Assembly (NCBI GenBank): GCA_019316985.1
Contig: CP079215.1
Coordinates: 5,022,001-5,086,000, forward strand
DNA: 64,000 nt
Origin: Paraniabella defluvii
Lineage (GTDB): Bacteria > Bacteroidota > Bacteroidia > Chitinophagales > Chitinophagaceae
Direction: 5' to 3'
The translations under genes and the position numbers were made by a program. Within the stretch, counting starts at the first letter, position 1, and each line of letters begins with the position of its first letter. Below are positions 1 through 12,643 of the stretch, one piece after another. The notes beneath the pieces were generated by a model. That model had not been told where the DNA came from, ran no database searches, and saw only the letters and a list, made by a program, of their open reading frames with translations.

Positions 1-613
1 CGCTGGGTGATAATATGTTTAAAGATGTTAATGGCGATGGCAAAATAACGTTTCCTGAAGATGCGGTGTTTTTGGGTACAGACGATCCGCGCTTCGCCTA
101 CTCATTTAATGCGGGGCTTGACTGGAAGGGTTTTGATTTGAATTTGATTTTCCAGGGCGTAGGTAAAAGAACCATTGTACGTGATGGAAGCTGGCGCGTT
201 CCGGCAGGTACCATCTTCCAGGCGCAGAATGCAGCATATGTAAATCAATGGTGGACTCCCGAACGAACTGATGCCTGGTTGCCACGCCTCTCATCTACCG
301 GCACTATTAATAATTATAACTATTTCCCTTCTGATTGGGTTGTCGAAAACGGGGCATACCTCCGGTTAAAAAACCTGGTATTAGGATATACGTTGCCGGC
401 CACCCTCACGCAAAAAGCCAGCCTGCAAAAAGTGAGGATTTACTTTGCCGGTAATGACCTGTGGGAGACTTCAAAAATCAGGGATGGCTGGGATCCTGAA
501 GCTTCAAGGAATGTAGCCAACTCAGGCGATGGCTCTAATAATGGTGTAAGCACTTTTAGCGCCCGGTATCCCTTTATCGATATCTCACTTTTGGTCTCAA
601 TCTTACTTTTTAA
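1..613 (+). CDS. SusC/RagA-type TonB-linked outer membrane transporter, C-terminal part
   Basis: This is the last ~200 residues of a TonB-dependent SusC barrel, which imports glycan oligosaccharides across the outer membrane together with its SusD lid (next gene). The start lies before the window. Family hallmarks are the KDVNGDGKIT segment, a 'FDLNLIFQGVG' strand, the VNQWWTPERTDAW block and the WDPEAS motif near the end. The frame breaks near 575: adding one T to the TTT run converts the tail to RYLTFGLNLTF followed by TAA at 611-613, the usual aromatic barrel terminus. SusD starts 17 bases downstream. The family is certain; the substrate is inferred only from the neighbouring uronic-acid enzymes. 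Confidence 0.9.
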
Positions 614-630
614 TCTGAAACATTATAGTG

Positions 631-2357
631 ATGAAAACAGTAAAAATTATGTACATCCTGGCTTTAACAATGGTATTGTCGTTACAGTACAGCTGCAATA
701 AGCTGCTCGATCTAAAGCCGCTTAATGAAATATCAGACGCAGACTACTGGAAAACGCCTGAACAGTTTAAACTGGCCGCTAATGAATTTTACACCTACCT
801 GCTTACGTTTGGTAATGTATTGTATGATGGTCCGCATTCGGATCTCAGGAGCGATTTCTCGCTCGCAAGGAACACTTTTAGCAACGGAACCAACACGGTG
901 CCTCAAACAGATGGTAGCTGGAATGGCGGTTATTCAAGGCTTAGAGCTATTAATTACCTGCTGCAAAAAGCAAGCGCCTACGGCAACCCGGCTGAGATAG
1001 AGCGTTATGTGGCAGAAGCAAAATTTTTCAGGGCCTATGTTTACTTCGATCTTTTACAATTATTTGGCGGCGTTCCTATTGTGACCAGTCCTTTAGATAT
1101 TAATGCCGGCGAACTACAGGCTCCGCGAAACAGCAGGGATGAAGTGATAGACCAGGTGGTAAAGACCTGGAAGACGCTATAGCGGTGCTTCCATCCGAAA
1201 GTGCTATCAGTGCATCAGATAAGGGCCGCATCAGCAAAGGCGCTGCGCAGGCTTTTCTGGGGCGTGTAACGCTCTATGAGGGTACCTGGCAAAAATTCAG
1301 GAATAACAGCGCCCGTGCCAATACTTTGCTGGACAAATCTATTGTCAATAGTGATGCCGTAATAACCAGCAATCTTTACCAGTTGTTTACACCGGCAGCG
1401 TTGGGCGATTCTGCGCTTAAATACTTGTTTATTCTTGAAGATGAGCGGTCAAATCCGGCCAGCATTGGCAAGTCAGCCAACAAAGAATATATCCTGGCCA
1501 ACCGGTACTCCTTCACACAAAGACAAATCAGGAATAACGTTACACATACCTGGCTGGGCGCTGGTACTGCTGGTAAATTTGCCCGTTTGTTTCTTTGCCA
1601 GGATGGTTTGCCTGTTGACAAATCTCCCTTGTTTCAGGGTTATGCTTCTACCAGGTCGGAGTACACCAACAGGGACAATCGCATGCGCTATACCATGATG
1701 CTTGATTCTAATTATTACTGGGATAATGAAAACCCCGGTTCGCGCATCAACTGGACGGGCGATGCGGCTGATATCGCTAACTCGCGCGGCCGGCATAATG
1801 GTGCTTCGGGTACCGGCTATCAAACCCAGAAATGGGCGTCAGAAAGAAGGTTGAATGATAATGAAGAAGGTTACGACTGGCCGGTGATACGCCTTGCAGA
1901 AGTGTATTTAAATTATGCTGAGGCTGTTTTTGAAAGGAGCGGATCGATATCCGACGATGATCTTAATAAATCGCTCAACCTGGTAAGAAACCGGGTCAAC
2001 AAAACTATGCCTAAGCTTAGTAATGCGCTGGTAACCGCCAATGGGCTGGATATGCGCTCTGAAATACGGAGGAAAGGGCCATTGAGCTGTGCCTGGAAGG
2101 ATTCAGGCTTGATGACCTGAAACGATGGAAGACCGCGGAAATTGAAATGCCAATGAATATTACCGGTGTAAAATGGACGGGCACCAGGTGGCAAACCCGT
2201 TATACAGTTAGCGGGGGCAATGCACCCTTCCCCTTGACGCCAATGGAAATCTCATTTTTGAAAGTGGCCGGGTATGGACCGAGAAAACTACCTGCTGCCT
2301 ATCCCAAGCCAGCAAATCCAGCTCAATCCGCAACTGGAACAAAACCCCGGTTGGTAA
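631..2357 (+). CDS. SusD/RagB family nutrient-binding outer membrane lipoprotein
   Basis: A surface lipoprotein that binds glycan and caps the SusC channel encoded just upstream. A lipoprotein signal ends in SLQYSC (residues ~18-23), followed by LDLKPLNEISDADYW, typical of SusD N-termini. Tetratricopeptide-like helices include EIERYVAEAKFFRAYVYFDL. The C-terminus restores to a tail ending in LEQNPGW, the classic SusD ending. Three frame breaks occur, near 1160 (AAA where AAAA fits), 2071 (GG where GGG fits) and 2287 (a shortened A run); each is repaired by one homopolymer base. I chose the ATG at 631; an adjacent GTG lies at 628. It pairs with the partial SusC. Confidence 0.9.
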
Positions 2358-2483
2358 AGGGGCTCCTTTAAATCATACGATAAGATAATTATAAAAGTCG
2401 GTCAGATGATACTGAAGACGATGAAAATCTCTATTAATCCCGATAGCCGTCGGGACCATTTGATAACCCTTAATAATCAACAC

Positions 2484-4239
2484 ATGAAAATGATTGCAAA
2501 ACTAGTACCTGGTTTATTGTCATTGGTGATAAGCTTTACAGCCTGTACAAAAAACAGGCTGGCAAACGAACCTGAATCATTGTCGGCTGCTGCTAACTCC
2601 GGCACAGCACTGGCGCTGATGGCAGCAGATACCACGCTGCCCGGCTACATCAACGACGATTTCAGCAAAATGGATACATTGAACTGGAATGCTCCTTCCG
2701 GCCGGCTTGAAAACGGGAAGCTGGCAGCTACCATGTGGCTGCAAAATGCAACGGTTCCTTATTACCGTGGCGATTTTGGCAGGAAAACGGGCTGGTTATC
2801 AATAAAGCCAATTTCCCGGTAATCGCCATTAAAATGAGAAAACCGCCAAGGTCTAATTTCTTTTTCGATACGAATCTGGGTTCCTATAATAACCGCAACA
2901 ACAACCACACCGTTATCAAACAGCCGGATGGCAGCAATATCTATTACTGGGACCTGCGCTATGGCGGGCTGGGCAGCAACCCTGTTCCGGATGGCAATGT
3001 ATCCCTGTCACGTTTCCAGTTTAAGCTGGCAGAAGTTGAATTAACCAGGGCACAGCTGGCAGCAGGTGATATTGGTTACACTATATCGTGGATCAAAAGT
3101 TTCAGATCGGTGGAAGATATGCGCGCGCAGCTCAATATTTCCACAGCTCCATCTTATTCTTTTAATAAAAAAATCAAACATCCCGGACTGCTGCATACCA
3201 AAGCCGATCTTAACCGTATCCGCTCCTGGTGTTGGAGCAAAAGCCTGCTGCCTATGCCTGCTATCAGTTGCTGAAGAATGATTATCGTTCGCGTTATGAT
3301 TATCAGCTGAGAGGTCCGTTCACCTATTTTACAAGAGACAATAATGTAACGGTAGATGGCGTACGGGGCGGCTCTGTAAAAGGGCTGGTTGAAAGGGATG
3401 TGCTGGGCGCCTACTATAATGCCCTGATGTGGTACATCACCAAAGATACATTACATGCGCGCAAATCGGTGCAGATATTAGATGCCTATGCCAATAAGGC
3501 AATTGGCATTGTGGGCGCCGACGCAGAGCTAAACGGGTTGTATGGCTTTATATTAGCCAATGCCGGGGAGATCATGCGGTATACGTACGACCAATGGCCT
3601 GAAGCATCAGCGGTTCAATTTGGTAAAATGCTGCAGCAGGCATTCTACCCAACTCTCCGGAATTTCAGGCCCTACGCACATGGGAACTGGGATATCATTT
3701 GCATGAAAGCCCTGATGTCCATCGCCGTTTATACCGAAGATGTAGATATGATCAACCGCGTAGTTACATATTTCTATCATGGAGAGGGGAATGGAAGCAT
3801 TAATCAATACGTGGTGTCAGATGCGGGGCAGCTGCAGGAAAGCAACCGCGATCAGCCCCATACCACTTTGGCATTGGGCTGCCTGTCTGAATTGTGTGAG
3901 ATTGCCGAGCACCAGGGCATCCCGCTATACGAAGCTTCTAACAATGCCATCATGCGCGGATACGAATATACTGCATCGTATAACCTGGGTAATGAAGTGC
4001 CGTTCCGTACCTGGTACGATTATCACGAGCGTTATAAGGATTATACGCCGGAATCTATTTCGGTCCGTTCCACCAATTTCCGTTCTGTCTTCGAAATCGC
4101 CTACAATCACTATGTGGTAAAGAAAGGGCTCTCTATGCCTTATACGGTGCAGGTATTGCAGCAGCTAAGGCCGGAAAAAGCGCCGGCCGGTGCCGATAAT
4201 CCCGGGTATGGTACCCTTCTTTTTAACCGTTGGGAATAA
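2484..4239 (+). CDS. Alginate-lyase-superfamily polysaccharide lyase (lipoprotein)
   Basis: A probable polysaccharide lyase cleaving uronic-acid-containing glycan by beta-elimination, acting at the cell surface or in the periplasm. The start at 2484 gives a lipoprotein signal with lipobox SFTAC. The N-terminal ~200 residues form a beta-rich module (GDFGRKTGW, YYWDLRYGG). The C-terminal part matches the alpha/alpha-barrel alginate lyase fold (PF05426-like): HPGLLHTKADLNRIR, GNWDIICMKALMSIA, then QLQESNRDQPHTTLALG, whose Asn, His and Tyr/Arg positions resemble catalytic residues of the superfamily. Frame breaks near 2797 and 3228 are each repaired by one base in a G or C run. GH88 downstream would process its unsaturated products. 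The exact PL family is uncertain. Confidence 0.75.
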
Positions 4240-4509
4240 TACCAATGAAAGGAGCCGGGTGTTCCGGAAACATTCGGGTTCTACACAACAAAAGGATGCC
4301 AGTTCGCCGGCGGGCAGGTAATAAACCGACATCAATTTTGTTGAATGCATCCAGCTGGTTTGTGGAGATACAAACCTTAGCACAGCCCTGGCTAGTGTCT
4401 TCGCTGGCTGGAAGGGGAAGTCGCCTGTTTATTATAACCGGGTTCTGGATGCTTTTGGAATGTTCGGGCAAAAAAGTTCGCGATGGCGGACAAATGAAAA
4501 TACATACGG

Positions 4510-5712
4510 ATGAAGAAAACATTTTTTTGGGTATTGCTGTAATTATTGTGCTGGCAGGCTGTGCGGGATCCCGTGCCTTTGACGTTGAAAAGGAACTGGA
4601 TTATTGCCTGAAGCAAGCGCAAAAAACCTTATCCTCCCTGAAAGACCCTGCCATGATACCCCGCAGTATTGCTTATGGTGATACTGCCTGGCGCCTCGTT
4701 AACTATCGCGACTGGACCAGCGGCTTCTGGCCGGGCATTTTGTGGTATGCCTACGAGGTTAGCAAGCAAGGAAGAAGTGGAAGGCAGCAGCTGAAAAAGC
4801 TCACAATCGTTATTTCCGCTGGTTGACTCATCAGTAATTGATCATGACATCGGCTTTCAGTTATTTTGCAGTGTAGGCAATGGGTACCGGCTGACCAGGG
4901 ATAGTACTTACAGGCAAATACTATTACGTGCAGCGGATTCTTTAGCTACATTATTTAATCCCAAGGTAGGAACCATCCTCTCCTGGCCCCGCAAGGTGCC
5001 GGGAGTAGATTGGCCATTACGTCACAATACCATTATGGATAATATGATCAACCTGGATCTTTTGTTTTGGGCAGCTAAAAATGGCGGAGGTAAGCGCCTT
5101 TATGATATAGCCGTTGATCATGCTGTTACCACCATGAAAAATCAATTCAGGCCCGACTACACATCTTACCATGTAGTTATTTATGATACGGCTACGGGAA
5201 GGAAGATAAAAGGAATGACACACCAGGGGCTAAATGACAGCAGCATGTGGGCCCGCGGACAAGCCTGGGCTATTTACGGATATACTATGGTATACCGTGA
5301 AACCAGGGATCCGCAGTTTCTCGACTTTGCTCAAAAAGTAACGGACGTTTATCTGTCGCGGCTTCCGGAAGACGGTATACCTTATTGGGATTTTGATGAT
5401 CCGGGTATTCCGCAGGCGCGCCCGCGATGCTTCCGCAGCCGCGGTTGTAGCATCTGCATTGTTGCAGCTTTCTACTTTAATGGACGACAAGCCTAAAGCA
5501 AAGACTTATTATGATAAGGCTGTTTATATGCTGTCAGAACTATCTTCGGAGAGATATCAAAGCCGTGGGGTTAATGATGCTTTTTTGTTGCACAGCTCCG
5601 GGCATAAGCCTAATGGTGGTGAGATTGATGCTTCTATTATTTATGCAGATTATTATTATTTAGAAGCTTTATTGCGGTTAAAAATATTTCAGAAAATAAT
5701 AAACCCTTATGA
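4510..5712 (+). CDS. Glycoside hydrolase family 88 (unsaturated uronyl hydrolase)
   Basis: Hydrates and cleaves the 4,5-unsaturated uronic acid left at the non-reducing end by a polysaccharide lyase. The start at 4510 (MKKTFFWVLL) gives a lipoprotein signal ending in IIVLAGC once one T is restored near 4545. Family motifs are DWTSGFWPGILWYAYE, HNTIMDNMINLDLLFWA (catalytic Asp region), SYHVVIYDTATG, MWARGQAWAIYGY and EIDASIIYADYYYLEALL. Further breaks lie near 4772, 5415 and 5685. Repairing the last one gives a TGA at 5710-5712 that overlaps the ATG of the GH97 gene (ATGA), indicating translational coupling. The product chemistry fits the lyase gene upstream. Confidence 0.85.
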
Positions 5713-7637
5713 TGAAAAGGATTTCTTTAGTGCTCCTGCTCTTTTGTTCTTTAACTTCTTTTTCACAGGAAACAGTGATGGCCGATACAAAGATGGTATT
5801 GAAGTCGCCAGATGGTAATTATAGCTTCTCCTGCTATCAAAAGAAAAAGCAAGATGGAAGCAGGCAATTATATTACACAGTTGCTTATAAAGGAAAGGAG
5901 GTGATTCTTGAATCGGAGATCGGTGTATTGATCGATAATCACCTGCTCGAGTCGGCTATGGCTATTCCCAATGATACATTGAAAAACTGGGGAGATAACC
6001 TGCAGCTCACGGGGATTGACACTGCAGCTGTCAACCAGGTGTGGAATCCTGTATATGGCGAACGGTCTTCAATTCCCGATCGATACCAACAGGCTGTATT
6101 AAAGTTTCGAAACGGAAATCTTGAAGGTGCAGGCAGCAGCGATGGTTATGACAAACGGCGCTGTTATTTTATGAATGTGGAGATTCGTGCCTATAACGAA
6201 GGCGTGGCTTTCCGTTATCATTTCCCGGAGGCAGAGAATGGCTTGTTTCTTCATATTACAGGAGAGCAGACGCAATTTACTTTTCCTGAGGGTACATTAG
6301 CCTGGCATGAAAGCTGGGCGCAGGGTCCGTTTCGTTTAATGCCTTTGAAAGGATGGACAGAAGAATCCGAACGTCCACTTACCCTGAAATTAACCAATGG
6401 ATTGACAGTAGCTTTAGCCGAAGCCAATATGTTTGATTATGCAAGGGGAAAATTTGCGCTAAGCAAAGAAAAATTAAACACGCTTCAGCTTTCAATGTAT
6501 GCGAGCGCAGATATTATTACAGCATATAATACGCCCTGGCGGGTAATTATGGTAGCAGAACGCCCGGTTGATTTAGTTAACAATAATTATATCATACTTA
6601 ACCTCAATCCGGAGAACAGGATCAAAGATGTTTCATGGATCAAACCAGGCAAGGCAATACGGTCAGGCTTAAGCCAGCGCGAAGCTATTGCCTGCGTGGA
6701 TTTTGCTGCGCAACATAATCTGCAATATGTGCACCTGGATGCGGGCTGGTATGGCCCTGAAATAAGAGAGCAATCAGATGCAACTAAAGTACACCCGGAT
6801 AAAGACCTCGATTTCCCTGCTTTGACACAGTATGCAGCGGGTAAGAATATTGGCATATTTGTATACATCAATCAGCGTGCTCTGTACAGGCAGATGGATA
6901 CCTTACTGCCGGTGTTGAAAAAATGGGGCATTAAGGGAATCAAGTTTGGCTTCGTTCAGGTAGGAAACCAGCAATGGAGTACCTGGCTCCATGATGCCGT
7001 AAAAAAATGTGCCGATTATGGCTTATTAGTCGACATTCATGATGAATACCGGCCTACAGGTTTCAGCCGAACTTATCCGAACCTGTTAACGCAGGAGGGC
7101 ATAAGGGGTAACGAAGAAATGCCTGATGCCGTCCATAATACTACTTTACCATTTACAAGATTTGTTGCCGGAGCAGCAGACTATACGATCTGCTATTATA
7201 ATAATCGTATCAAAACCACACATGCACACCAGCTGGCCATGGCCGCTGTGTACTATAGCCCGCTGCAGTTTTTATATTGGTATGATCATCCGAAAATGTA
7301 CACGGGTGAACCGGAAATTGAATTTTTGATAAGGTTAAAACCGTTTGGGATGATACGAAGGCACTGGATGGAGCTGTTGGGGAATTTATAACCGTAGCAA
7401 GAAAGAGCGGAGAGGAGTGGTTTGTCGGAACCCTGAATACGAGCCCCGAACCGTGAGCGTGAATTTTGACTTTCTGCCAGCAGGCAAAAATACCTGGCAA
7501 CCATCTATAGTGATGATGATAAAGCCGCTACAAAAACAAAAGTTGGGATCAGGAAAGTAACGGTAACTTCTAAAACAGTTTTACAAGAGAACGTGAAAGC
7601 CTCAGGCGGGCAGGCCATCTGGTTAAAGCCATTGTGA
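5709..7637 (+). CDS. Glycoside hydrolase family 97 (alpha-glucosidase/galactosidase type)
   Basis: A periplasmic exo-acting alpha-glycosidase related to SusB. The signal peptide is MMKRISLVLLLFCSLTSFSQ. The N-terminal beta-sandwich (residues ~25-270) contains VLKSPDGNYSF and ESWAQGPFRLMPL. The (beta/alpha)8 domain contains YVHLDAGWYGPE, KWGIKGIKFGFVQVG and DIHDEYRPTGFSRTYPNL followed by TQEGIRGNE, and ends with a C-terminal beta domain. The strand that carries the retaining-enzyme nucleophile Asp reads KFGF here, so mechanism and specificity should not be assumed. The frame breaks near 7325 and again around 7460-7490; the repaired protein ends GGQAIWLKPL. The start overlaps the GH88 stop. Confidence 0.85.
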
Positions 7638-7663
7638 AATATATAAATACTAAATCAATAATT

Positions 7664-9057
7664 ATGCAGATAACGACAAGTGATCGTTTGAGTGGATCGG
7701 CAAAGGGAGGAAAGAATCTTTTAGGCATTTCATTGATTGCAGCCCTGGCGGGTTTTATTTTCGGGTTCGATACCGTTGTTATATCCGGTGCTAACCTGCC
7801 CATTAAAGAGCTATGGCATACATCGCCCTGGTTTCATGGTTTCTTTATTATGTCGATGGCCTTGTGGGGAACAGTAGCCGGGGCTTTGCTGGGAGGTATA
7901 CCCACACAAAAGTATGGTCGGAAAAAGTGTTGTTATGGATTGGCATATTATTCAGCGTTTCAGCAATCGGTTCGGCGCTGGCACAGGATCCCTATACTTT
8001 TTCCTTCTTCCGTTTTATCGGGGACTGGGTATCGGCGTTTCTTCTGTTGCTGCCCCTACTTATATTTCGGAAATCTCTACGCCCAAAACAAGAGGTCGAT
8101 TAGGAGCTATGTACCAGTTTAATATTGTGTTTGGAATATTGATCGCATTCCTGTCTAATTATTTCCTGCAAGGCGTAGGCGGTAACAACGACTGGCGCTG
8201 GATGCTGGGTGTAATGGCCATCCCATCTTTGATTTATACATTGATGGTTTTTAGTATCCCCGAAAGCCCGCGTTGGTTGTTGTCAGTGAAAAATGATACG
8301 AAGGCTGCTAAAATGGTAATGCTTCGACTGGGCGTGGCAGACCCGGACAAGGAAATTAAAGAAATTAACGAAGCCAAACAGAAGGAGGTTGGACAGGTAG
8401 CTGCAGTGGGCATTTTTTCGTCCAGGTACCGGGTCGTTTTATGGCTTGCATTTTTTATAGCTTTTTTCAACCAGTGGAGCGGGATCAACTTCATCCTGTA
8501 CTACGCACCTGAGATACTCGAACGTACCGGTTTAGCCTCCAAAGATTCTTTAGGTAATTCTATTCTTATTGGCTTAACGAATCTTATTTTTACTTTTATC
8601 GGTTTATATTTTATTGACAGGGCCGGCCGTAAAACGCTTTTAATAATCGGCTCGTTGGGTTATATGATAAGCCTTGCCATGGTGGCCTGGGCCTTTTATA
8701 CTGGCGCCGGCGCCAATTTTCTTTGATTTTCCTGATGCTGTTTATTGCTGCACATGCCATTGGGCAGGGAGCGGTGATATGGGTGTTTATTGCTGAAATC
8801 TTTCCTACAAAAGTACGGGCCGCAGGACAGGCGTTTGGCGCCAGTGTGCACTGGGTATTTGCGGCAGTTATTACATTGATCACCCCGGTCTTTTTGGATG
8901 CAGATAACGGCATCTTTAAAGATAATCCCTGGCCCATTTTTTTATTTTTGCATTGATGATGGCATTACAGTTGTTGTGGGTGCTGGTTAAAGTACCTGAA
9001 ACCAAGGGCGTTTCGCTGGAAGAGCTGGAAAAGAAGTTGATACGCCAGGAAGAGTGA
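7664..9057 (+). CDS. MFS sugar porter family transporter
   Basis: An inner-membrane proton-coupled monosaccharide transporter of the sugar porter family, with about 12 membrane helices. Diagnostic motifs are AGFIFGFDTVVISGANL in helix 1, the loop-2 signature PTQKYGRKK, the helix-6 end PESPRWLLS, helix 7 FFNQWSGINFILYYAPEI, then DRAGRKTLL and the C-terminal VPETKGVSLEELEKK. Frame breaks lie near 7925, 8015, 8725 and 8940, all repairable by one base. It starts 26 bases after the GH97 stop, so it belongs to the same operon. The substrate is probably a hexose or hexuronate freed by the locus enzymes; this cannot be settled from sequence. Confidence 0.9.
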
Positions 9058-9124
9058 ACCAACAATAGTTACTGGTTTTAATGATGGAAACGCTTATTAG
9101 TTACAAACAAAGAAGAATTTTAAA

Positions 9125-10557
9125 ATGGCATTGATCAGCTTAAAGAAAAGTATAGCCTTGGTGGCATGGTTAGCAATGGTTTCGTTTGCAGGCGCTCAGC
9201 AATTAACAGTATATCCTGCCCCGGCCGCAGAAACCGATCCCCTGCATAATGATGACTTTACTGTTAAAGTAAGAAAACCGGCAGGCCCCTGGCAGGACCT
9301 GTATGAGTACAATATTAAAGTAGACGAGGTAAAAGATACCAGGCATACTGTAATGCAGGCGTCTATGTGCAGCTTCGATTTTTCGGGTGAAGTGGAAGTA
9401 GCGGTAACTTCTAACAAAAACCATGTAAATACTGCACGTATCCGGCCGCTTTCGCACAATATCATTCATAGAATAGAAGGAAACACCGTTTATTTTAAAC
9501 TGGCGAAGCCTGTTAATCTTTCCGTGGAGATCAACGGTGATATCTTCCATAACCTTCATTTGTTTGCCAATCCGATAGATGGCTTTAAGGTTAATAAAAA
9601 GACAGGAATCTCATCTATTTCGGACCTGGCGTGCACGAAATACCGGGCGGTAAGTTAAAGATCGCTTCGGAAAAAACGGTGTATGTGGCCGGTGGAGCAG
9701 TTATTAAAGGACAGTTGCTGGTAAACGAAGTGCGTGATGTAAAGATCATGGGCAGGGGTATTATCGATTTTTCGGTAAGGGGAGCGGTGCAGATTGAAAG
9801 ATCCCGGAATATACTGGTGGAAGGATTAGCGCTTACCCAATGTCCTGTAGGAGGGTCAGACAGCATCACCATAAAGAATGTAAAAAGTATCAGCTACTAT
9901 GGCTGGGGCGATGGCATGAATGTTTTTGCAAGCAATAATGTTTTGTATGACGGTGTATTTTGCCGTAACTCTGATGATTGCACCACCGTATATGCTACCC
10001 GTAAAGGGTTTACCGGTGGTTGCCGCAATATTGTTATGAAAAATGCTACCCTTTGGGCAGATGTGGCACACCCAATTATGATTGGCATTCACGGGAATGC
10101 TGAAAACCCGGATACGATACAAAACCTGCTGTACAGCAATATTGATATACTGGATCATAAAGAGGCGCAGTTGGACTACCAGGGCTGTTTCGCCATTAAT
10201 GCAGGCGATAATAATTGGATAAAAGATGTAAGGTTTGAAGATATAAGGGTAGAAGATTTCGGCAGGGACAACTTTTGAATATCCGCATCTTTTATAATAA
10301 AAAGTATTGCAAAGCCCCGGTGCAGGGATAGAAAATGTGCTGTTTAAAAATATCGTTTATAACGGGACCAAAGCAGAGCTTTCTATGATAGCGGGATATG
10401 ACAGCTCGCGGCTGGTTAAAAATATCACTTTTGAAAACCTGCTTATCAACGGCAAAAAGATTACCGATAACATGCCCGGTAAGCCGGCCTGGTATAAAAC
10501 AGGGATATGGCCCGGATATTTATTGGAGAACATGTGGAAAATGTAGTATTTAAATGA
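9125..10557 (+). CDS. GH28-like right-handed beta-helix glycosidase
   Basis: A secreted enzyme of the polygalacturonase-like beta-helix class. The signal peptide runs to ~residue 24 (LVAWLAMVSFAGAQQ). An N-terminal beta domain (LTVYPAPAAET to NGDIFHNLHLFANPI) is followed by helix coils such as VYVAGGAVIKGQLLVN and VKIMGRGIIDFS. The candidate catalytic strip is YGWGDGMNVFASNN with FCRNSDDCTTVYATRKG; the adjacent Asp pair matches the GH28 pattern. Frame breaks lie near 9615, 10258 and 10500. The repaired C-terminus reads GEHVENVVFK with TGA at 10555. Activity on galacturonan is not implied; this subgroup occurs in many uronic-acid loci. Confidence 0.75.
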
Positions 10558-10655
10558 CAGGCTTTACTTTCAGTTTGTTATCTGACAATACATGTGCCTT
10601 CACCCGCTAGGTTTCAGCGGTCATCTTGAATCTTCTATGCGCATAAAAACAATCA

Positions 10656-12267
10656 ATGACTTTAAAGCGATGGATCATCTTCATACCTCTTGGAGTCCTG
10701 TTTTTTTGCAGGTAAAAGGTGCAGAATACCAGTGGTCAACAAAACTAAAAAGATTCATATCTCCTGAAACGAATGACTACGCCCAGGCATTTCTGTGGAT
10801 ACCCGGATTGCCGGCAGGTGAAGGCTGTGGTAGTAGGGCAGCACAATATGTGCGAGGAGGCTATTTTTGACCACGGCACTTTTAGAAAGACCATGTCGGA
10901 ATTGGGCATTGCCATTATTTGGATCACACCCGGTATAGACCAGCAATGGGATGTCAGGAACGGATGCCAGAAGGTGTTTGACGATATGATGAGCGACCTG
11001 GCTCAAAAAAGCGGTTATAGCGAATTGAACCATATACCGGTTATTCCTTTGGGACATTCTGCGATGGCTACGTTTCCATGGAACTTTGCTGCCTGGAACG
11101 CTGATAGAACTTTAGCGGTTATATCTTACAAAGGAGATGCGCCGCGTACCAATCTTACGGGTTATGGCCGGGAGAATCTTGAGTGGGGCGCAACCGCAAT
11201 ATAGATGGTATTCCCGGTTTAATGATCGAAGGGGAATACGAATGGTGGGAAGCGCGGGTTAATCCTGCGCTGGCATTTCGTATCATGTACCCCGGGAGCT
11301 GCATTTCTTTTCTTTGTGACACCGGTCATGGTCATTTTGATGTTACAGATGAAGTGGTAGCCTATATAGCTCTATTTATAAAAAAGCTGTGGCTTTCAGA
11401 TTACCCTTGGACAACTCCTTGATAAACCGGTACAACTTATTAAAATAGATAATAAAAAGGATGGCTGGCAGAACGCTGGCACTCCGATCAAAAACAAAGG
11501 CCAGGTGCGGCGCCGTTTAATTCCTATAAAGGAGATGTGCATGACGCATTTTGGTATTTTGACAAAGAGATGGCGCTAGCTACAGAAAACTATTACAGCA
11601 GGGAAGAAGGCCGAAAGATGCAGTACCTGGGGTTTCAATGGATAGGAAAATTGTTGCCTTTCAGCAGCGCCAGCCATGCGCAATACGGTAGCAGTCCAAT
11701 CCTTTCCGCAGAGGATGGCATAACTTATCATTTATTCGCAACCTTTACCGACTCTGCCCGCAGGGTTGTATCTGATGCCCATGCTGCTACGCGCGTTACT
11801 ATTGATCGTATCTGTGGGCCTGTTGAAAAAATCAATGATACTACATTTCGCCTGGCATTTTACCGGATGGGATTGAATAATGCCAAACGAACCAATGATG
11901 TCTGGCTTTTTGCATCTGCCGGAGGTAACACTGTTTATAAAACTGCAGTGCAACAGTTTAACTATAAAATACCTTATCCGCTTACAGACGGAAAGCGGCA
12001 GGAAATATTCTTTCCGGCAATAAACGATGTTAAGAAGGGTGCGGTGTCGGTTAAACTGAACGCCAGGAGTGATAGTGGCTTACCGGTTCTTTATTATATA
12101 AAGAAGGACCGGCTTGTTTAAAGGGTGATGAAATTGTATTTACTAGAATACCGCCCCGAGCAAAATTCCCTCTAAAGGTAACAGTGGTAGCCTGGCAATA
12201 CGGGGTTAAAGAGAAGGTCCGGTCGGCACAACCGGTAGAGCGGTCTTTCAATATCAATGACTGGTAA
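10656..12267 (+). CDS. Secreted alpha/beta-hydrolase-fold protein (putative carbohydrate esterase)
   Basis: A large (~535-residue) secreted protein with a serine-hydrolase nucleophile elbow, GHSAMATFPWNFAAW (~11055). A signal peptide MTLKRWIIFIPLGVLFF starts at 10656 and joins QVKGAEYQWSTKLKRFISP after one T is restored near 10705. Other landmarks are DYAQAFLWIP, GQHNMCEEAIFDH, WITPGIDQQWD and DTGHGHFDVTDEVVAYI; the His of GHGHFD is a plausible catalytic histidine. The C-terminal ~250 residues form a beta-rich domain. Frame breaks lie near 10820, 11190, 11420 and 12105; the repaired end is VERSFNINDW. Its place among glycanases suggests deacylation of the substrate, which is inference. Confidence 0.6.
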
Positions 12268-12643
12268 TTTGCAGGGGCTACGCCGCAGGGAATATAAGTG
12301 ATAAAGCGGCTATTTTGATTGTTGCTTACGTGAGTAAAGCTTTGGCAACAAACTTATTTAAAAAAACGTTAGCACAAGAGATTAGATTGTTGAATACTTA
12401 TAGTCAAATCTTAAGCATATTCTTAGTATAATTTTTGCATCTGCAATCATTGGCATCGCAATCTTTTAATTTTAACCGGATTGACTATTCGAGGTTCCTT
12501 AGGTACGTGGCAAAGCCAGAGAGATATTTGCGGCAGGGTTTTGCTGCGTTGATTCAGCGGGCGGCATTCTGAATTACTCATTTGTCAACAGATGTTGATT
12601 TTTAAAATGAATCGGCTATTTTTGAAGGAACAACTACTTGCAT
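12268..12643. other. Intergenic region before the sigma-factor gene
   Basis: About 375 bases separating the lyase/hydrolase block from the regulatory block. It is AT-rich, with stops in all frames and no recognisable RNA gene. A TATAATTTTTG stretch near 12428 loosely resembles a Bacteroidota -7 element but has one extra T, so I do not call a promoter. Transcription of the sigma/anti-sigma pair probably starts here. Confidence 0.4.

Noticed and set aside
4240..4509. Possible extra gene between the lyase and GH88
   Set aside because: A frame reading SVFAGWKGKSPVYYNRV looks mildly protein-like, but it has no start, no family match, and the lyase already ends naturally at LLFNRWE.
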